From contig NZ_AJWX01000003.1 in NCBI RefSeq assembly GCF_000263855.1, forward strand, positions 186,001 through 250,000: a DNA stretch of 64,000 nucleotides. Reading direction: 5' to 3'. A program made the translations under genes and the position numbers. The DNA comes from Pseudomonas sp. M47T1 (GTDB lineage: Bacteria; Pseudomonadota; Gammaproteobacteria; Pseudomonadales; Pseudomonadaceae). Position 1 is the stretch's first letter, and every line of letters begins with the position of its first letter. The notes under the pieces were generated by a model, which saw only the letters and a program-made list of their open reading frames with translations, was not told where the DNA came from and made no database searches. Below, in pieces: positions 25,826 to 34,475 of this stretch.

Positions 25826-28309
25826 TCAGCTGCCCTGAAACGCTTCGTCACTACGGTGCAAGGCAACCTGGCGAATCGACAGGCGAATCTCGGCCGGCAG
25901 CACGCGCTTGGCCGCGCCTTCCGCCAGCTCGCCCAGCAGGGCGTGGTAGCCCAGTTTCCCGGCGCTGTCACGGGTCAGCACACCTTGGTCCAGCAGGGTC
26001 TGAATGAAGTGGCGAAACAGGCTCTTGTCGAAGAATTCCGGGGCATTGAGGCCATGCAAAATCGACAGGCGCTGGGCCATGATCGTGCACAAGTCCTCCA
26101 ACTCCTCGGCGCTCAAGGCATGCTGGCCGCCATTGATCAGCAGGGCGATGGCCATGTAGAAGCGTTGCAGGGTCTGGGCAATGCTGCGCGACAGCAACGT
26201 CAGCAGCACGAACTTGCGCGAGCTGGGCGCCGGGCGCAGGTACACCTGGTGTTCGAAGCGCAGCAGGCCCTGGTCGACGAAGGCCGCCAGCCACTGATCC
26301 ACCACCGCGTCCAGTTCATCCAGCGACCAGCGAATGAACAGTTCGGATTGCAGGTAGGGGTACAGGGCCCGGGTGTAGCGCAGCAGTTGTTCGCGGCTCA
26401 TGCGCGAGCTGCTTTGGAAGAAACTGGCCAGCAGGGCGGGCAGGGCAAAAATATGCAACACGTTGTTGCGGTAGTAGGTCATGAGGACGGCGTTCTGCTC
26501 GTCCAGGTACAGGATCTTGCCCAGCGCGTCGCTCTGCTCGGACAGCAGGTCCATGGCTTTCACGTGCTCGATCAGCGCGCGGCCGTCGCCTTCGGGCAGG
26601 GTGGTGTGCGGCGAGTAGGGCACGCTGCGCAACAGCGCCAGGTAAAGGTCCAGTACCCGCGCCATGGCGCCGTCGTCCAGCGCCAGGCGCGTGGTGGACA
26701 ACAGTGCCAGCGCCACCAGGTTCACCGGGTTTACTGCAGCGGCCTCGTTGAGGTGGCGAGCTACCCGGGCGCCCAGGCGGTGGGTGGTTTCGTGCAGCCA
26801 CTGGGGCTTGAACTGCGGCCCCAGGTCTTGCTCACGCCAGCCCGGTTGCTCGCTGTCGAGGAATTCGGCCAGCTTGATGGGTTCACCGAAGTTCACCGCC
26901 ACCTGGCCGAATCGCTGCTTAAGCGCGCCAATGACCTTGAAGATATCGAATATCGATTCCTTCTTCTTGCTGGCGCCACGTAGTTCGCCAAGGTAGGTGC
27001 GGCCTTCCAGCACACGCTCGTAGCCGATGTACACCGGTACGAAGACGATGGGCATGCGCGAGGAGCGCAGGAAGCTGCGCAGGGTGATAGCCAGCATGCC
27101 GGTCTTGGGCTGCAGCATGCGACCGGTGCGCGAGCGCCCGCCCTCGACGAAGTATTCGACGGGGAAGCCCTTGGTAAACAGTGTGTGCAGGTACTCGTTG
27201 AACACCGCGGTGTACAGCGGGTTGCCCTTGAAGGTGCGGCGCATGAAAAACGCGCCGCCACGGCGCAGCAGGCTGCCGATCACCGGCATGTTGAGGTTGA
27301 TGCCGGCGGCGATGTGCGGCGGGGTAAGGCCGTTGCGAAACAGCAGGTACGACAGCAGCAGGTAGTCGATGTGGCTGCGGTGGCACGGCACGTAGATGAC
27401 TTCGTGGCCGGGGGCCACTTCCTGCACGCCTTCAAGGTGGTGGACCTTGATGCCATCGTAGATCTTGTTCCAGAACCAGCTCAACACCACCTCCAGGAAG
27501 CGGATGGCGGTGTAGGTGTAGTCCGAGGCAATTTCGTTGCCGTAGCGCAAGGCCTGGGCTTCGGCTTTTGCCAGCGGGATATTCTGGCGCTGGGCCTCCT
27601 CACTGATGGCCTGGCGCACCTGGCTGTCGTGGATCAGGCCCTTGACCAGGTTACGCCGGTGGGAAATATCCGGACCTATGACGGCCGCCTTGAGGTTACG
27701 AAAATGCACCCGAAGGAGGCGCTGGGTCATGCGCAGGGTACGTTCGTGGCCCTTGTTCTGTGCCACTAGCTCGCGCAAATGAATGGGCGCGGAGAACTGC
27801 ACGCGGGTCTTGCGGCCCAGGATCAGAATGCTTACAAGCCGCCGCAGACGGCCCGTGACCGCCCAGCTGTCGGCGAACAGCAGCTTCCAGGGGCTGGACT
27901 CGCTGGCAGGTGATTGGCCCCAGAACACGCTAACGGGAATGATTTGTGCATCTTCTTCGGCGTTCTGGCTGATGGCCGCTACCAGGCGCTCCAACGTGGG
28001 TGGAACTCCACGCTTGTCCTGGCGACCCAGCCAGTCCGGTTCGGGGGTGAGGTAGAAAAAGGCGGCCGGTTCCAGCAACTGGCCAACGGCAACGGGCAGT
28101 ACCGGGCGGGGCAAGCCGGCCTTGGTGCACTCGGCGTCCAGTACCGCCAGTTCACTGGCCGATGGCGACTGCAACACATAGAACACGGGCCGGCTGCGGT
28201 CCAGGTTCAGGGTGAACGACGACTGGTTGATGGTTTCGGAGCGAACCCACAAATACAGCAGCCGACGCAGGGCGCCAAAGGCAAAACGGCGGAACGGGAA
28301 ACGGGTCAT
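25826..28309 (-). CDS. plsB: Glycerol-3-phosphate acyltransferase PlsB
   Basis: Transfers an acyl chain from acyl-ACP/CoA to sn-glycerol-3-phosphate at the inner membrane, the first step of phospholipid synthesis. 827 residues, normal for the large proteobacterial form. The HX4D catalytic motif is at about 310-315 ([13 protein letters not shown]); [23 protein letters not shown] and [16 protein letters not shown] are the further acyltransferase blocks. ATG 28309. Divergent from the cold-shock gene across about 190 bp. Confidence 0.96.
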   Translation of the reverse strand: MTRFPFRRFAFGALRRLLYLWVRSETINQSSFTLNLDRSRPVFYVLQSPSASELAVLDAECTKAGLPRPVLPVAVGQLLEPAAFFYLTPEPDWLGRQDKRGVPPTLERLVAAISQNAEEDAQIIPVSVFWGQSPASESSPWKLLFADSWAVTGRLRRLVSILILGRKTRVQFSAPIHLRELVAQNKGHERTLRMTQRLLRVHFRNLKAAVIGPDISHRRNLVKGLIHDSQVRQAISEEAQRQNIPLAKAEAQALRYGNEIASDYTYTAIRFLEVVLSWFWNKIYDGIKVHHLEGVQEVAPGHEVIYVPCHRSHIDYLLLSYLLFRNGLTPPHIAAGINLNMPVIGSLLRRGGAFFMRRTFKGNPLYTAVFNEYLHTLFTKGFPVEYFVEGGRSRTGRMLQPKTGMLAITLRSFLRSSRMPIVFVPVYIGYERVLEGRTYLGELRGASKKKESIFDIFKVIGALKQRFGQVAVNFGEPIKLAEFLDSEQPGWREQDLGPQFKPQWLHETTHRLGARVARHLNEAAAVNPVNLVALALLSTTRLALDDGAMARVLDLYLALLRSVPYSPHTTLPEGDGRALIEHVKAMDLLSEQSDALGKILYLDEQNAVLMTYYRNNVLHIFALPALLASFFQSSSRMSREQLLRYTRALYPYLQSELFIRWSLDELDAVVDQWLAAFVDQGLLRFEHQVYLRPAPSSRKFVLLTLLSRSIAQTLQRFYMAIALLINGGQHALSAEELEDLCTIMAQRLSILHGLNAPEFFDKSLFRHFIQTLLDQGVLTRDSAGKLGYHALLGELAEGAAKRVLPAEIRLSIRQVALHRSDEAFQGS

Positions 28310-28395
28310 AAGGCCTGTGCTTGCTTGAAACGAATGATCGGCACTCTACAGGCTCGATCGTCCTGCAAAAAGCGCCGCCGTCATATTAATTGTGT

Positions 28396-28460
28396 CGGGC
28401 GGCCCCATACTGGGGCGCCCGCCATGTAGGGATGCGCGCCGGGCCCAGGTGAGGGCCGGC
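28396..28460 (+). other. Structured 5' leader of the cold-shock gene
   Basis: Two strong hairpins occupy the region before the cold-shock gene: GGGCGGCCCC-ATACT-GGGGCGCCC (28397-28419, one mismatch) and GCCGGGCCC-AGGTGA-GGGCCGGC (28438-28460, one bulge). A TATTAA -10-like hexamer at 28384-28389 would start transcription at about the first hairpin. Long structured leaders are usual for cold-shock mRNAs, so a temperature-responsive role is possible. Confidence 0.45.
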
Positions 28461-28502
28461 GGCAATTGCTGTTCCATAAATAGAAAAAAACGGAGTAGTG
28501 CG

Positions 28503-28712
28503 ATGTCGTCTCGTGAGACAGGAAGCGTCAAATGGTTCAACGATGCCAAGGGCTATGGCTTTATCCAGCGTGAGGGCGGGGCGGATGTGTTCGTGCATTT
28601 CCGCGCCATACGCGGCGAGGGACACCGTTCGCTGGTAGAAGGCCAGCAGGTGGAATACGCCCTGGTCGACGGCCCCAAAGGCCCGCAGGCCGAGGATGTG
28701 CAGGGCCTCTGA
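28503..28712 (+). CDS. Cold-shock-domain protein
   Basis: 69-residue single-domain nucleic-acid chaperone. RNP1 KGYGFIQ and RNP2 VFVHF are both present ([24 protein letters not shown]). ATG 28503 follows CGGAG (28491-28495). RNP2 has the normal aromatic pattern, but the segment after it ([19 protein letters not shown]) is the usual proteobacterial version. Followed by overlapping inverted repeats, likely its terminator. Confidence 0.92.
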   Translation: MSSRETGSVKWFNDAKGYGFIQREGGADVFVHFRAIRGEGHRSLVEGQQVEYALVDGPKGPQAEDVQGL

Positions 28713-28726
28713 GGTCACCCCTTCGG

Positions 28727-28770
28727 GGCTGCGGCTCACACCTTTAGCCGCAGCCTTGGGCAGCGGCTAC
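28727..28770. repeat. Overlapping inverted repeats / REP-like copy after cold-shock gene
   Basis: GGCTGCGGCT (28727-28736) pairs perfectly with AGCCGCAGCC (28746-28755); the second arm also begins GCCGCAGCCTTGGGCAGCGG (28747-28770), a copy of the 2497-2587 repeat family. The two pairings are mutually exclusive. Position suggests a transcript end for the cold-shock gene and the convergent 28790 gene. Confidence 0.55.
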
Positions 28771-28789
28771 AGGATGGGGAGGGGCAGGA

Positions 28790-29167
28790 TCAACTGGTGC
28801 GCCAGGTGATCTGCTCTTCGCCATCTTCGCTGATGCGGACCCAGGTATCGGCGCTTTCTTCACCTTCCTCTTCCACCCAGGTGCCCGGTGCGCAACGCAC
28901 TTCCACCTGCAAAGCCGTGAAGGCGGCGCGGGCGCAGGCGATGTCGTCGTCCCAGGGCGTGCTGTCGCTTTCCAGGTACAGGCTGTTCCACTTGCCCACG
29001 GCCTTGGGCAGCCAGGTGACCGGCACGGTGCCCGCCTTGCACTTCCAGGTCTGGCCTTTCTGTACCCACTCGCTGCAGGGGCCCAGTGCTTGGGTCAGCC
29101 ACGTGGCGATGGCCTTGTGGTCGACGTCGGCGTCTTTCAGGTAAATCTCGATATCGGGTTGGCGCAT
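28790..29167 (-). CDS. Conserved hypothetical protein
   Basis: 125 residues, acidic, soluble, with several Trp residues (TWLPKAVGKWNSLYLES, TPWDDDIACARAAFTAL). N-terminus MRQPDIEIYLKDADVDHKAI. No signal or membrane segment. ATG 29167 follows GAGAG. Not a domain I can name. It is 17 bp downstream of rlmA on the same strand, so part of the dapE-rlmA unit. Confidence 0.7.
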   Translation of the reverse strand: MRQPDIEIYLKDADVDHKAIATWLTQALGPCSEWVQKGQTWKCKAGTVPVTWLPKAVGKWNSLYLESDSTPWDDDIACARAAFTALQVEVRCAPGTWVEEEGEESADTWVRISEDGEEQITWRTS

Positions 29168-29184
29168 GGGCGTACTCTCGGGAA

Positions 29185-30000
29185 TCAGGGTTGCAGCACG
29201 AAATAATCGTAACGCATGGAAACGGTGACCACGAATGGCCGGGGCTGCTCGATGACCTTGGCGCGACGTTCGGCGCTGGCGCGCCAGCCGTGGGGTGTCA
29301 TGGCCAGCAAGTTGGCGCGCGACGGGCCGTCGATCAGCTTGATCTTGAATTTCAGTGTTTCGCTGTGGGCCAGCACCATGCCGTCGGGTACTTGCAGCAG
29401 GTGCTTGTCGTCGATGTACTCGCGCACCTCATCATAAAGTGCCTCGCGCAGTTCCATCAGGTGCTCGCGGGTAGGCCCCACGCGCATCAGCCCGCCGCCG
29501 GGCACCAGCAGGCGCTTGGCTTCCTGCCAGTCCAGCGGGCTGAATACGCTGGCCAGGAATTGGCAGCTGGCATCGGGCAGCGGAACGCGTGCCATGCTTG
29601 CCACCAACCAGGTCACGGCCGGGTCACGCTTGCAGGCGCGTTTCACCGCTTCGCGGGAAATGTCCAGGGCGTAGCCATCGGCGCGGGGCAGGGCCTCGGC
29701 GATCTGCGCGGTGTAATAGCCCTCACCACAGCCGATGTCCAGCCAGCGACCGGGCTGGCGCTCGGCGGCCAGTTCCGCCAGGCGCTGGGCCACGGGGGCG
29801 TAGTGGCCGGCATTGAGAAAATCACGGCGGGCCTCGACCATGGCCTGGTTGTCGCCCGGGTCGCGGCTGTTCTTGTGCTGCACCGCCAACAGGTTCAGGT
29901 AACCCTGGCGCGCGCGGTCGAAGCTGTGCCCCGCGGGGCACACCACGCCGTTGCCGGCGTTGGCCAGGCCGGCGTGGCAGAGGGGGCAGGTGAGCATCAT
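29185..30000 (-). CDS. rlmA: 23S rRNA (guanine-745-N1)-methyltransferase-type enzyme RlmA
   Basis: 271 residues: an N-terminal zinc-finger ([10 protein letters not shown] ... [10 protein letters not shown]), then a Rossmann methyltransferase domain with the SAM loop [20 protein letters not shown] and acidic LDISREAVK. The N-terminal zinc cluster CxxC...CxxxH is the hallmark of RlmA/TlrB. ATG 30000 overlaps the dapE stop (ATGA), indicating coupling. E. coli RlmA is 269 residues, matching in length. Confidence 0.92.
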   Translation of the reverse strand: MMLTCPLCHAGLANAGNGVVCPAGHSFDRARQGYLNLLAVQHKNSRDPGDNQAMVEARRDFLNAGHYAPVAQRLAELAAERQPGRWLDIGCGEGYYTAQIAEALPRADGYALDISREAVKRACKRDPAVTWLVASMARVPLPDASCQFLASVFSPLDWQEAKRLLVPGGGLMRVGPTREHLMELREALYDEVREYIDDKHLLQVPDGMVLAHSETLKFKIKLIDGPSRANLLAMTPHGWRASAERRAKVIEQPRPFVVTVSMRYDYFVLQP

Positions 30001-31148
30001 GCGAGCAGTTTCACCAGGGTCTGGTAGTAGATTTCGGTCAGCACGTCGAGGTCGCTGGCCAGTACGCGCTCGTCAACCTGGTGGATGGTGGCGTTGACCG
30101 GGCCCAGTTCAACCACCTGGGTGCCCAGGGTGGCGATGAAGCGGCCGTCGGAGGTGCCGCCGCTGGTGGAGGCCTGGGTGTCGCGGCCGGTCACGGCCTT
30201 GATGCTGGCGGACACGGCGTCCAGCAGCGCACCGGGCTCGGTCAGGAACGGCAGGCCCGACAGCGCCCAGTCCACGTGCCAGTCCAGTTCGTGCTTGTCG
30301 AGAATGGCGGCCACGCGGGCTTTCAGGCCTTCGACCGTGGACTCGGTGGAGAACCGGAAGTTGAACACCGCCGTCAGGTCGCCGGGAATGACGTTGGTGG
30401 CACCGGTACCCGAGTTCAGGTTCGATACCTGGAAGCTGGTAGGCGGGAAGAAGGCATTACCGTTGTCCCAGTGCTCGGCGGCCAGCTCTGCCAAGGCAGG
30501 GGCAGCCAGATGGATGGGGTTGCGGGCCAGGTGCGGGTAGGCCACGTGGCCTTGCTTGCCGCGCACGGTCAGGGTAGCGCCCAGCGAGCCGCGACGGCCA
30601 TTCTTGACTACGTCACCCACCAGCGAGGTGCTGGACGGCTCGCCCACGATGCACCAGTCCAGGCGCTCGTTGCGCGCGGCCAGGCGTTCGACCACGGCCT
30701 TGGTGCCATGGTGGGCCGGCCCTTCTTCATCGCTGGTGATCAGAAAGGTTACCGAACCCCGATGGTCGGGGTGATCACCCACGAAACGCTCGGCCGCCAC
30801 CAGCATGGCCGCCAGGCTGCCTTTCATGTCCGCCGCGCCACGGCCGCAGAGCATGCCGTGGGCGTCGATCAACGCCTCGAACGGGTCGGTCTGCCAGGCG
30901 CTGACCGGGCCGGTGGGCACCACATCGGTGTGGCCGGCAAAGCACAGTACCGGGCCTTCCTGGGTGCCGTGGCTGGCCCAGAAATTATCGACGTCCTCGA
31001 TGCGCATGGGTTCCAGCGTGAAGCCGGCATCGCCCAGGCGCTGCATCATCAGCTTCTGGCAGTCGGCGTCCACCGGGGTGACCGAGGGGCGGCGAATCAG
31101 GTCGCACGCAAGTTGCAGGGTAGGCGAGAGATCGGCGGCGGCCGTCAT
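29997..31148 (-). CDS. dapE: Succinyl-diaminopimelate desuccinylase
   Basis: Hydrolyses N-succinyl-LL-diaminopimelate in lysine/peptidoglycan precursor synthesis; di-zinc M20 family. 383 residues with [12 protein letters not shown] (first metal His), [13 protein letters not shown] (bridging Asp), [12 protein letters not shown] (general-base Glu) and a terminal H in [12 protein letters not shown]. Start ATG 31148 has GGAG at 8-nt spacing; the frame extends to 31172 without it. dapC and dapD are also in this window but in separate units. Confidence 0.96.
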   Translation of the reverse strand: MTAAADLSPTLQLACDLIRRPSVTPVDADCQKLMMQRLGDAGFTLEPMRIEDVDNFWASHGTQEGPVLCFAGHTDVVPTGPVSAWQTDPFEALIDAHGMLCGRGAADMKGSLAAMLVAAERFVGDHPDHRGSVTFLITSDEEGPAHHGTKAVVERLAARNERLDWCIVGEPSSTSLVGDVVKNGRRGSLGATLTVRGKQGHVAYPHLARNPIHLAAPALAELAAEHWDNGNAFFPPTSFQVSNLNSGTGATNVIPGDLTAVFNFRFSTESTVEGLKARVAAILDKHELDWHVDWALSGLPFLTEPGALLDAVSASIKAVTGRDTQASTSGGTSDGRFIATLGTQVVELGPVNATIHQVDERVLASDLDVLTEIYYQTLVKLLA

Positions 31149-31260
31149 GGGAAGACTCCGGAAACAGGGCAAGGCGCATAGAAAGAGGGCGACATCTTAA
31201 AGCAAAACGCCCGAAGCCGCAGGGACCGTTGGCGCCGTCGGACCATTCGCTGCATCTGTG

Positions 31261-31301
31261 GGAAATTTCTATCGAAAACTTGGGAGCGCGCCTACTGGTT
31301 G
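31261..31301 (+). promoter_or_regulatory. Repeated upstream element, copy 1 (before pilin gene 1)
   Basis: 41 bp matching the element at 32831-32871 at 34 of 41 positions (starts GGAAATTTC, contains GAAAAC and CCTACTGG). Half-sites TTTC/GAAA flank 31266-31277. It lies 84 bp before the first DUF1120 gene. A shared regulatory site for pilin expression is the simplest reading. Confidence 0.5.
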
Positions 31302-31384
31302 GGGCGGGACGCTTTCCTAATATGGCCGCCGCTGGACGTAGAGCCAGTACTCAATGACCTTAACCAACCGGGGACTTTCCGTCT

Positions 31385-32035
31385 ATGACTCACTTCAAAC
31401 ATCTCATGGCCACCGTGGTGCTGGCCAGCGTGGCGTCGTCCGCACTGGCCGCCTCCAGCGTGGACTTGGCCGTGACCGGCAGTATCGTGCCGACAGCGTG
31501 TACGCCCACCCTCAGCCTGGGAGACACCTCGTACCGTATCTCGTCGGCAGACTTGAACCTGGATGACCTCACCAACATCCGCGAGCACAAGTATCAAACC
31601 CTCAACATCAACTGCCAGGCGCCAACGTTGTTTGGCATCCGCGGTATCGACAACCGTGCGGGGTCGGTCGGCAACGGCTGGTATCAATCGCCCTATGGGC
31701 TGGGGTTGACGCCGGCCGGCGAGAAGATCGGTTCACACATGATCACGGTGATCATGAGCCGCTCCACTATCGACGGCAAGCCGGCGTTCGTCACGGTGGG
31801 TAGCCCTGACGGCAGCACCTGGTACCCCTCCGAAACTACGGATCGGTCCATTCGCAACGATGGCCAGTTATTGGGCTTTACCGATACCCCCGGCGTCACC
31901 ACCGGGCCCATTCCAGTGAAGGACGCCGCCCTGGGCCTTGATCAGTTTTTGCTGATCAATGCGGCCAACTCCATGACGTTGAATGAAGAAGTACCGCTCG
32001 ATGGCTCGGCCATCCTTGAGGTGGTTTACCTCTAG
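31385..32035 (+). CDS. DUF1120 pilin-like fimbrial subunit, paralogue 1
   Basis: 216 residues with a Sec signal peptide (ends SSALA), then SSVDLAVTGSIVPTACTPTL. Two cysteines (TACTP and NINCQAP) probably form the pilin disulfide. The alternating hydrophobic N-terminus would suit donor-strand exchange. C-terminus EEVPLDGSAILEVVYL ends in Tyr-Leu, as expected for recognition by a fimbrial chaperone. DUF1120 is also found in E. coli YhcF/GltF next to chaperone-usher genes. The ATG 31385 has a GGGGA site 10 nt upstream. First of three tandem paralogues. Confidence 0.85.
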   Translation: MTHFKHLMATVVLASVASSALAASSVDLAVTGSIVPTACTPTLSLGDTSYRISSADLNLDDLTNIREHKYQTLNINCQAPTLFGIRGIDNRAGSVGNGWYQSPYGLGLTPAGEKIGSHMITVIMSRSTIDGKPAFVTVGSPDGSTWYPSETTDRSIRNDGQLLGFTDTPGVTTGPIPVKDAALGLDQFLLINAANSMTLNEEVPLDGSAILEVVYL

Positions 32036-32108
32036 CACCCAGCTGCAACGCGTGGCGAGTGCAGCGTCACGTTTCAATGACTTTATAGCCGTTCAGGAAA
32101 CCATTGCC

Positions 32109-32762
32109 ATGAAACTATTCAAGAGATCGTTCTACGTTGTTGTGCTGAGCACCTTTGCCGCTTCGGCCATGGCCGCCTCCAGCGTGGACCTGGCCGTGAC
32201 TGGCAGCATTATTCCTGCCTCTTGCACGCCCACGTTGAGCATGGGAGACGCCGTGTTCAGCCGTATCTCAGCGGCAGACCTGAATGCGGGCAAGCACACC
32301 CTTATTGGCGAGCGCAAACAGCAAACCCTGAGCATCAATTGCCAGGCGCCGACGCTGTTCGGTATTCGCGGTATCGATAACCGCCCCGGCACTAACGGCA
32401 ACGCGTGGTACATGACGCCTTACGGCCTGGGTCTTACTGCCCAGGGGGAGAAAATCGGCGCGCACTTTATGGAGTTGCGCATGGCTCGCTCCACCATCGA
32501 CAGCAAGCCTGCGTTCGTGACCGTGGGCGATGCCAGCGGTACCACTTGGCAAGCTTCGACAACCGGCGACAAGGGCATTCGCAACTACGGTGAGCTGCTG
32601 GGCTTGACCGACACTGCGGGCGTGACCTCCGGCCCCATTCCCGTGAAGGACGCGGTATTGGGGATGGAGCACTACCTGGTGATCAATGACGCCGACACTC
32701 TGACCTTGAATGAGGAAATCATGCTGGATGGTTCTGCGTCCATTGAGGTGGTTTACCTGTAA
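32109..32762 (+). CDS. DUF1120 pilin-like fimbrial subunit, paralogue 2
   Basis: 217 residues; ATG 32109 gives a clean signal peptide (MKLFKRSFYVVVLSTFAASA), whereas the earlier in-frame ATG 31983 lies inside gene 1. The mature sequence repeats gene 1 closely: SSVDLAVTGSIIPASCTPTL, QAPTLFGIRGIDNRPG, PYGLGLTAQGEKIGAH, RSTIDSKPAFVTVG, EEIMLDGSASIEVVYL. It is 73 bp after gene 1, so cotranscribed. A perfect GCGACCTG/CAGGTCGC hairpin (32769-32796) follows the stop. Confidence 0.85.
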   Translation: MKLFKRSFYVVVLSTFAASAMAASSVDLAVTGSIIPASCTPTLSMGDAVFSRISAADLNAGKHTLIGERKQQTLSINCQAPTLFGIRGIDNRPGTNGNAWYMTPYGLGLTAQGEKIGAHFMELRMARSTIDSKPAFVTVGDASGTTWQASTTGDKGIRNYGELLGLTDTAGVTSGPIPVKDAVLGMEHYLVINDADTLTLNEEIMLDGSASIEVVYL

Positions 32763-32830
32763 CCCGCAGCGACCTGGGACCAGGCGCGCAGGTCGCGGCT
32801 ATTGGTCTGGGGCTATTCGCCCTCTGGTAG

Positions 32831-32871
32831 GAAATTTCCATGGAAAACGTGGGTGCACACCTACTGGATGC
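32831..32871 (+). promoter_or_regulatory. Repeated upstream element, copy 2 (before pilin gene 3)
   Basis: 41 bp, 34/41 identical to 31261-31301. This copy contains the perfect palindromes GGAAATTTCC (32831-32840) and TTTCCATGGAAA (32836-32847). It is 81 bp before gene 3. No equivalent lies before gene 2, so genes 1 and 3 may each have their own control region. Confidence 0.5.
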
Positions 32872-32951
32872 ACCAGGCTCCATCCCTGGTACGGCGGTCT
32901 GTGACCCCAAAGCCGGAACCCCATTAATCGAATCAAGGGAATCAAGCCCTA

Positions 32952-33605
32952 ATGAATACAATAAAGAGCGTTGTTGCCGCGGCATTGTTAGCCAGCACGG
33001 CCACCTCGGCTATCGCAGCGTCCAGCGTGGACCTGGCGGTGACCGGCAGTATTGTGCCTATGTCCTGCACCCCAACGTTGAGCAGGGGGGACGTGGTGTT
33101 CAGCAAGATATCGTCCTCCGACCTCAAAACTGGCGCCCACACAATGATTGCGCAGGAGCACTTGCAGACGCTAAACATCAATTGCCAGGCGGCGACGCTG
33201 TTCGGCATTCGAGGTGTCGACAACAGGGCCGGCACTCATGGTAACAGTATGTTCGTGACACCTTATGGGCTGGGCCTGACACCCAGCGGCGAAAAGACGG
33301 GGGCACATTATTTGGAGGTGTACCCAACCAGATCGACCGTTGATGGCAAACCGGCCTTTGTCACAGTCGGTACCGAGGACGGCAGCAGCTGGATACCCTC
33401 CTCTTCGGGGGAGAGGGGCATTCGCAATTTCGGGCCATTGCTGGGCTTCAATGACACGTTGGGCGTGACCACTGGGCCCATTCCCATCAAGGATGCCGCG
33501 CTGGGGCTCAAGCATTATCTGGTGATCAACGATGCCGCGACGCTGACCTTGAACGAGGAAGTCTTGCTGGACGGTTCAGCCTCAATCGAAGTGGTTTACC
33601 TGTAA
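32952..33605 (+). CDS. DUF1120 pilin-like fimbrial subunit, paralogue 3
   Basis: 217 residues; signal peptide ends TSAIA, then SSVDLAVTGSIVPMSCTPTL. Same cysteine pair, PYGLGLTPSGEKTGAH, RSTVDGKPAFVTVG and EEVLLDGSASIEVVYL. It differs mainly in the middle (HTMIAQEHLQTLNINCQAAT; GTEDGSSWIPSSSGERGIRN). 189 bp after gene 2, with its own copy of the 41-bp element. Followed by a strong hairpin and then the chaperone gene. Confidence 0.85.
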   Translation: MNTIKSVVAAALLASTATSAIAASSVDLAVTGSIVPMSCTPTLSRGDVVFSKISSSDLKTGAHTMIAQEHLQTLNINCQAATLFGIRGVDNRAGTHGNSMFVTPYGLGLTPSGEKTGAHYLEVYPTRSTVDGKPAFVTVGTEDGSSWIPSSSGERGIRNFGPLLGFNDTLGVTTGPIPIKDAALGLKHYLVINDAATLTLNEEVLLDGSASIEVVYL

Positions 33606-33610
33606 CCCAG

Positions 33611-33639
33611 GGTGGCGCGGGCCGCAGGCCCCTGCCACC
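33611..33639 (+). other. Intercistronic hairpin between pilins and assembly genes
   Basis: GGTGGC-GC-GGGCC-GCA-GGCCC-CT-GCCACC: two stacked perfect stems starting 5 bp after gene 3. A short pyrimidine-rich run follows but not a T-run. In fimbrial operons such structures commonly give more subunit than usher by partial termination or 3'-end protection (inference here). Confidence 0.55.
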
Positions 33640-33752
33640 TCCCCACTTTCTTTCACTTGCGCAACTGCTCTGGCGGGCCACTGCCGGAGGGCTTGTGTGC
33701 ACCCGACGTTCGGCTGCAGGCCACGGGGCCCGATGGCCGAGGGAGTAGCATC

Positions 33753-34475
33753 ATGAGATTCGCCAACTGCGTTACGTTTTTTCACCTGGTGGGCTTCTGC
33801 CTGAGTCCACTCTTGGCTACCAGTGTGGTGGCGGACGGCATGATTCCCGAAACCTCGGTGATCATTGTGGATGAGGCCGAAGGCGAGGCCTCGATCCGCG
33901 TCACCAACAGCGACAGCCGAGTGGCCTTGTTGCACGTGACCCTGGAGAACGTCCCCGAGGACACCCAGCCCCTGGTGTTCGTCACCCCGCCGGTGTCGCG
34001 GGTAGAAGCGGGCCAGGAGCAACTGGTGCGTTTTATCCTGCGCAACGACCAACCGCTCAAGACTCAGCGGCTCAAGCGGGTCATCTTCGAAGGTATCAGC
34101 CAGAACCCTGGCGCGCCCGTGCCGGGTGAAGCCCGAGTGGGCGTCACCGTACGGCAGAACCTGCCGGTTATCCTGCACCCCAAGGGCCTGGCGGCGCAGC
34201 GCGAACCGTGGTTGGGCTTGCGTTGGCGCCTGGTCGACGGCGCGCTGACGGTGGCCAACGACACTGCCTATGTGGTGCGCCTTGCGCAAGAGTTGCGCCT
34301 GATGCCAGGCGACATTGAAGTACAACTGCCCCGCAGTTACCTGTTGCCGGGTGACCATCTCAGCCTGGCGGTGGCCAGCGCAGTAGCCGCCACTCATGTG
34401 CGACTGCAACCCGCCACCGTGTACGGCTTCGCCGTGGACGCCTATCAGGCGCCCTTGCACGGGGATGCGCCCTGA
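33753..34475 (+). CDS. Periplasmic fimbrial chaperone (PapD/FimC-like)
   Basis: 240 residues with a signal peptide ending near SVVADG. Two immunoglobulin-like domains: the N-terminal part SIRVTNSDSRVALLHVTLEN with PVSRVEAGQEQLVRFILRND and a KRVIFEGI strand, and the C-terminal domain with VRQNLPVILHPKG. It would cap pilin subunits in the periplasm by donor-strand complementation and hand them to the usher. ATG 33753 follows GGGAG. The stop overlaps the usher ATG by one base. Confidence 0.88.
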   Translation: MRFANCVTFFHLVGFCLSPLLATSVVADGMIPETSVIIVDEAEGEASIRVTNSDSRVALLHVTLENVPEDTQPLVFVTPPVSRVEAGQEQLVRFILRNDQPLKTQRLKRVIFEGISQNPGAPVPGEARVGVTVRQNLPVILHPKGLAAQREPWLGLRWRLVDGALTVANDTAYVVRLAQELRLMPGDIEVQLPRSYLLPGDHLSLAVASAVAATHVRLQPATVYGFAVDAYQAPLHGDAP

